A stretch of DNA of 64,000 bases from Sva-07 sp963717385. GTDB lineage: Bacteria; Actinomycetota; Acidimicrobiia; Acidimicrobiales; Ilumatobacteraceae. Within the stretch, counting starts at the first letter, position 1. Every line of letters begins with the position of its first letter. Shown here one piece after another: positions 61,875 through 64,000 of the stretch. The stretch is from positions 186,001 through 250,000 of the forward strand of contig CAVQWE010000003.1 of NCBI GenBank assembly GCA_963717385.1. The letters run 5' to 3'. Below the pieces are notes generated by a model, which did no database searches, was not told the DNA's origin, and worked only from the letters and a program-made list of their open reading frames with translations. A program made the translations under genes and the position numbers.

Positions 61875-62327
61875 TCAGCTGGAGAGCTTCTCCAGCATCG
61901 TCTTCATCTGTGCGTGCACGGCGTTGATCGCTTGCAGTGGGCGCATCATCACCTTGAACTCGGTGATCATCCCGTGGTCGTCGCAGGTGATGATGTCGAC
62001 ACCGTTGGCGTACTTGCCCTCGACGGTGGTCTCGAACTCCAACATCGCGTGGTTGCCCTGCAGGATCTCCTTCACGTAGCGGAACCCACCCTCGGACGAC
62101 GGAGCCTTCACCGCGTCGGCGACGTCGCCGTCGCTTCCGCCGAGCGTCCCGCCAGCTGCGGTGAGATACAGCTTGGTGACCTCGCGCCCCTGCTGCGGGG
62201 TGAACACGATGGGGGAGAGGAAGACGCAGTCTTCGTGGAGGATCGAGTCGAGCCCGCCGGGGAGGTCGCCGCGCATGTGGCGATGCCAGTTGTGGATGCA
62301 GATCTCGATCGGTGCGGTGGTGCTCAT
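61875..62327 (-). CDS. SnoaL/NTF2-like protein
   Basis: 150 residues from ATG 62327. Typical cone-shaped barrel pattern IHNWHRHMRGDLPGGLDSILHEDCVFLSP and VDIITCDDHGMITEFKVMMRPLQAI. Family includes cyclases, isomerases and carriers; role unknown. Convergent with the P450 (3 bases between stops), so not co-transcribed. Confidence 0.82.
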   Translation of the reverse strand: MSTTAPIEICIHNWHRHMRGDLPGGLDSILHEDCVFLSPIVFTPQQGREVTKLYLTAAGGTLGGSDGDVADAVKAPSSEGGFRYVKEILQGNHAMLEFETTVEGKYANGVDIITCDDHGMITEFKVMMRPLQAINAVHAQMKTMLEKLSS

Positions 62328-62362
62328 GGTTCGAACGTAGCGCGCCGACCTAACGTGATGTC

Positions 62363-62890
62363 GTGGAGCGCACGGTGGGCGAGCTGATCGAGGCGTACGG
62401 GTTCGAGCCACTGCCAGTCGAGGGCACCCTGTTCGCCAGCACGTACCGATCGAGCGTGTCGCTGCCCGATGGTGCGCCGGTGGGCACGGCGATGATCGGG
62501 TTGTACGCACACGACCCGCTGAGTCGTTCGCTGTTCCATCGGTTGCCGCACGACGAGGTGTGGCACTTCTACGGCGGCGATCCCATCCGCCTCGTGTTGT
62601 TGCGCTCCGGTGGCGTCGTCGACGAGGTGTGGCTCGGCGCCGACGTCAGCGCAGGCCAGCGGGTCCAGTTCGTGGTGCCCGCCGGCGTGTGGCAGGCAGG
62701 CGAACTGTCCCCGGATGGCGCCTATGGGCTGTTCGGGTGCACGATGGCGCCAGGCTTCACCGGCGCCGGATTCGAAGGTGGGCTCCGCAGCGAGCTGCTG
62801 CGGAGCCATCCGTCGGCTCGAGTCGACATCGACCGGTTGGCAGTACCAGACGGCGACGATGCAGCGATGCCCGATGGCTTTGCGACGTGA
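62363..62890 (+). CDS. DUF985/cupin_5 family protein
   Basis: 175 residues from GTG 62363. LIEAYGFEPLPVEGTLFASTYRS, LFHRLPHDEVWHFYGGDPIRLVLL, and FVVPAGVWQAGELSPDGAYGLFGCTMAPGF, the conserved blocks of DUF985 cupins (often sugar epimerase-like). Divergent from the NTF2-like gene, 35 bases apart. Confidence 0.85.
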   Translation: MERTVGELIEAYGFEPLPVEGTLFASTYRSSVSLPDGAPVGTAMIGLYAHDPLSRSLFHRLPHDEVWHFYGGDPIRLVLLRSGGVVDEVWLGADVSAGQRVQFVVPAGVWQAGELSPDGAYGLFGCTMAPGFTGAGFEGGLRSELLRSHPSARVDIDRLAVPDGDDAAMPDGFAT

Positions 62891-62920
62891 GGCACTGAGG
62901 CGCGCTCGCGTCGCTCGTCA

Positions 62921-63304
62921 TCACTCGGTCTCGGTGGCCTGAGCGGCCTGCTCCTCGGCGATCTGTCGACGGACGTCGTCCATGTCGATCTCCTTGATCT
63001 GGCCGATCAGGTCCTCGAGTGCGTGAGCGGGGAGTGCTCCGGGCTGCGAGAACAGCACCACGTTGTCGCGGATCGCCATCAGTGTCGGGATCGAGCGGAT
63101 GTTGAAGTGGCCGGCCAGTTCCTGTTGGGCGTCGGAGTCGACCTTGCCGAAGACGATGTCGTCGTGCTGCTCGGCGGCAGCTTCGAAGACCGGTGCGAAC
63201 TGTCGGCACGGGCCACACCACTCGGCCCAGAAGTCGACGAACACGGTGTCGTTGTCGCTGATCGTCTGCTCGAAGTTGTCGATGGTGAGCTCGATGGTGG
63301 CCAT
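62921..63304 (-). CDS. Thioredoxin-like protein
   Basis: 127 residues from ATG 63304. Active site WCGPC at residues 29-33 (FVDFWAEWCGPCRQFAPVFE), cis-Pro loop SIPTLMAIRDN, and a longer than usual acidic C-terminal tail (EEQAAQATETE). Cytosolic disulphide reductase; no thioredoxin reductase gene nearby. Confidence 0.92.
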   Translation of the reverse strand: MATIELTIDNFEQTISDNDTVFVDFWAEWCGPCRQFAPVFEAAAEQHDDIVFGKVDSDAQQELAGHFNIRSIPTLMAIRDNVVLFSQPGALPAHALEDLIGQIKEIDMDDVRRQIAEEQAAQATETE

Positions 63305-63405
63305 GATGTTCGTACTCCAATACTGCTGGGGGTATCTGTGCTCATGGTGCAACGGACGGAAGGGCCCAGGTATTCCGAGGCTCGGCGGAACTGCCAACAT
63401 GGGAC

Positions 63406-64000
63406 ATGGATCCGTTGACCTATCGAACGATCGCCGTGAACGACGTCGAATTGCAGGTGTCGGTCACCAACGAAGGCGGCGAACGTGGGCTGGCGCTGTT
63501 ACTGCACGGCTTCCCCGAGTTGGCGTTCTCGTGGCGGTATCAGATCGAGGCGCTCGCGTCTGCCGGCTACGAGGTGTGGGCTCCGAACCTGCGCGGGTAC
63601 GGCGAATCGTCGAAGCCACCGAAGGTGTCGGACTACTCGATGGACTGCCTGCTGGCCGACGTCGGGGCCCTCATCGATGCGACCGGCCGCACCGACGTGA
63701 CGCTCGTCGGACACGACTGGGGGGCAGCTCAGGCATGGATGTTCGCGATTCGGCGGGTGCGACCGCTGCAGCACCTGGTGATCATGAACGTGCCGCATCC
63801 GGCGTGCATGCGACGCGAACTGCGAAGTGTTCGCCAGCTGCTGAAGTCCTGGTACATCTTCTTCTTTCAGATCCCGTGGCTCCCTGAGAAGCTGCTGTGC
63901 GCCCGCCGCGCCAAGGTGGTCGGCGACATGTTCACCAAGTCGGCGGTCGACGAATCCCGCTTCCCCGATGGCGTGACCGACGTCTACCGGGAGGCGGCGC
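63406..64000 (+). CDS. Epoxide-hydrolase-type alpha/beta hydrolase (truncated by window end)
   Basis: First 198 residues visible, reading frame still open at the window end. LLLHGFPELAFSWRYQIEAL (HGFPE oxyanion motif), NLRGYGESSKP, and nucleophile elbow LVGHDWGAAQAW (Asp). These match soluble epoxide hydrolases. The C-terminal acid and His lie beyond 64000. Confidence 0.88.
   Translation, partial: MDPLTYRTIAVNDVELQVSVTNEGGERGLALLLHGFPELAFSWRYQIEALASAGYEVWAPNLRGYGESSKPPKVSDYSMDCLLADVGALIDATGRTDVTLVGHDWGAAQAWMFAIRRVRPLQHLVIMNVPHPACMRRELRSVRQLLKSWYIFFFQIPWLPEKLLCARRAKVVGDMFTKSAVDESRFPDGVTDVYREAA

Overview
The window is about 66-68% G+C with coding density near 95%, genes on both strands and mostly short intergenic gaps. 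The gene complement (comF-like gene, secA, prfB, ftsE, ftsX; menB; a coenzyme F420 ligase; a SCO6745-like protein; many acyl-CoA dehydrogenases; a P450) points to an actinobacterium. The style resembles the Acidimicrobiia/Ilumatobacter group, but this is an inference from gene content only. No rRNA, tRNA, CRISPR array, insertion sequence or phage genes are visible.

Layout. 1-6.1 kb: end of a large membrane protein, a phosphohexomutase, a Trm112-like protein, a secreted repeat protein and ahcY. 6.2-12.4 kb: a five-gene oligopeptide-type ABC importer (ATPase, ATPase, binding protein, permease, permease). 12.4-19.4 kb: a YczE-like membrane protein, comF-like gene, secA, prfB, ftsE and ftsX. 19.5-23.5 kb: enoyl-CoA hydratase, PRC-barrel protein, a small orphan protein, truncated haemoglobin and an ABC-2 exporter. 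23.5-29.1 kb: purU, a SpoU methyltransferase, menB, cofE, an M20 peptidase and a NERD-like membrane protein. 29.1-32.8 kb: a GNAT/acyl-CoA synthetase fusion divergent from an HDAC-family deacetylase, which looks like a reversible acetylation pair. 32.8-45.5 kb: a secreted beta-lactamase-fold protein, two acyl-CoA dehydrogenases, a hydrolase, a QEGLA-motif protein, a sucrose-phosphorylase-like enzyme, a DapA-like/old-yellow-enzyme pair and a fatty acid desaturase. 45.6-51.4 kb: an MBL hydrolase, a second exporter, a Na+/H+ antiporter with a tiny coupled membrane ORF, and a VOC protein. 51.4-57.3 kb (minus strand): a hydrolase, panB, an Anbu-type proteasome-like protease, pepF, selD and an ACT-domain protein. 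57.4-64 kb: an NAD(P)-binding/DUF2867 protein, a Rho-N-like protein overlapping an archaeo-eukaryotic release-factor homologue, a P450, an NTF2-like protein, a DUF985 cupin, thioredoxin and the start of an epoxide hydrolase.

Two observations stand out. First, selD reads through an in-frame TGA at exactly the catalytic Cys position, with a compact hairpin just downstream. The gene therefore probably encodes a selenocysteine-containing SelD, and the organism probably makes selenoproteins. Second, sixteen recognisable genes are broken by single-base frameshifts, and 17 of the 19 shifts have the same sign (one extra base). The simplest explanation is systematic indel error in the underlying sequence. 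For those genes I give outer coordinates and the approximate break point.
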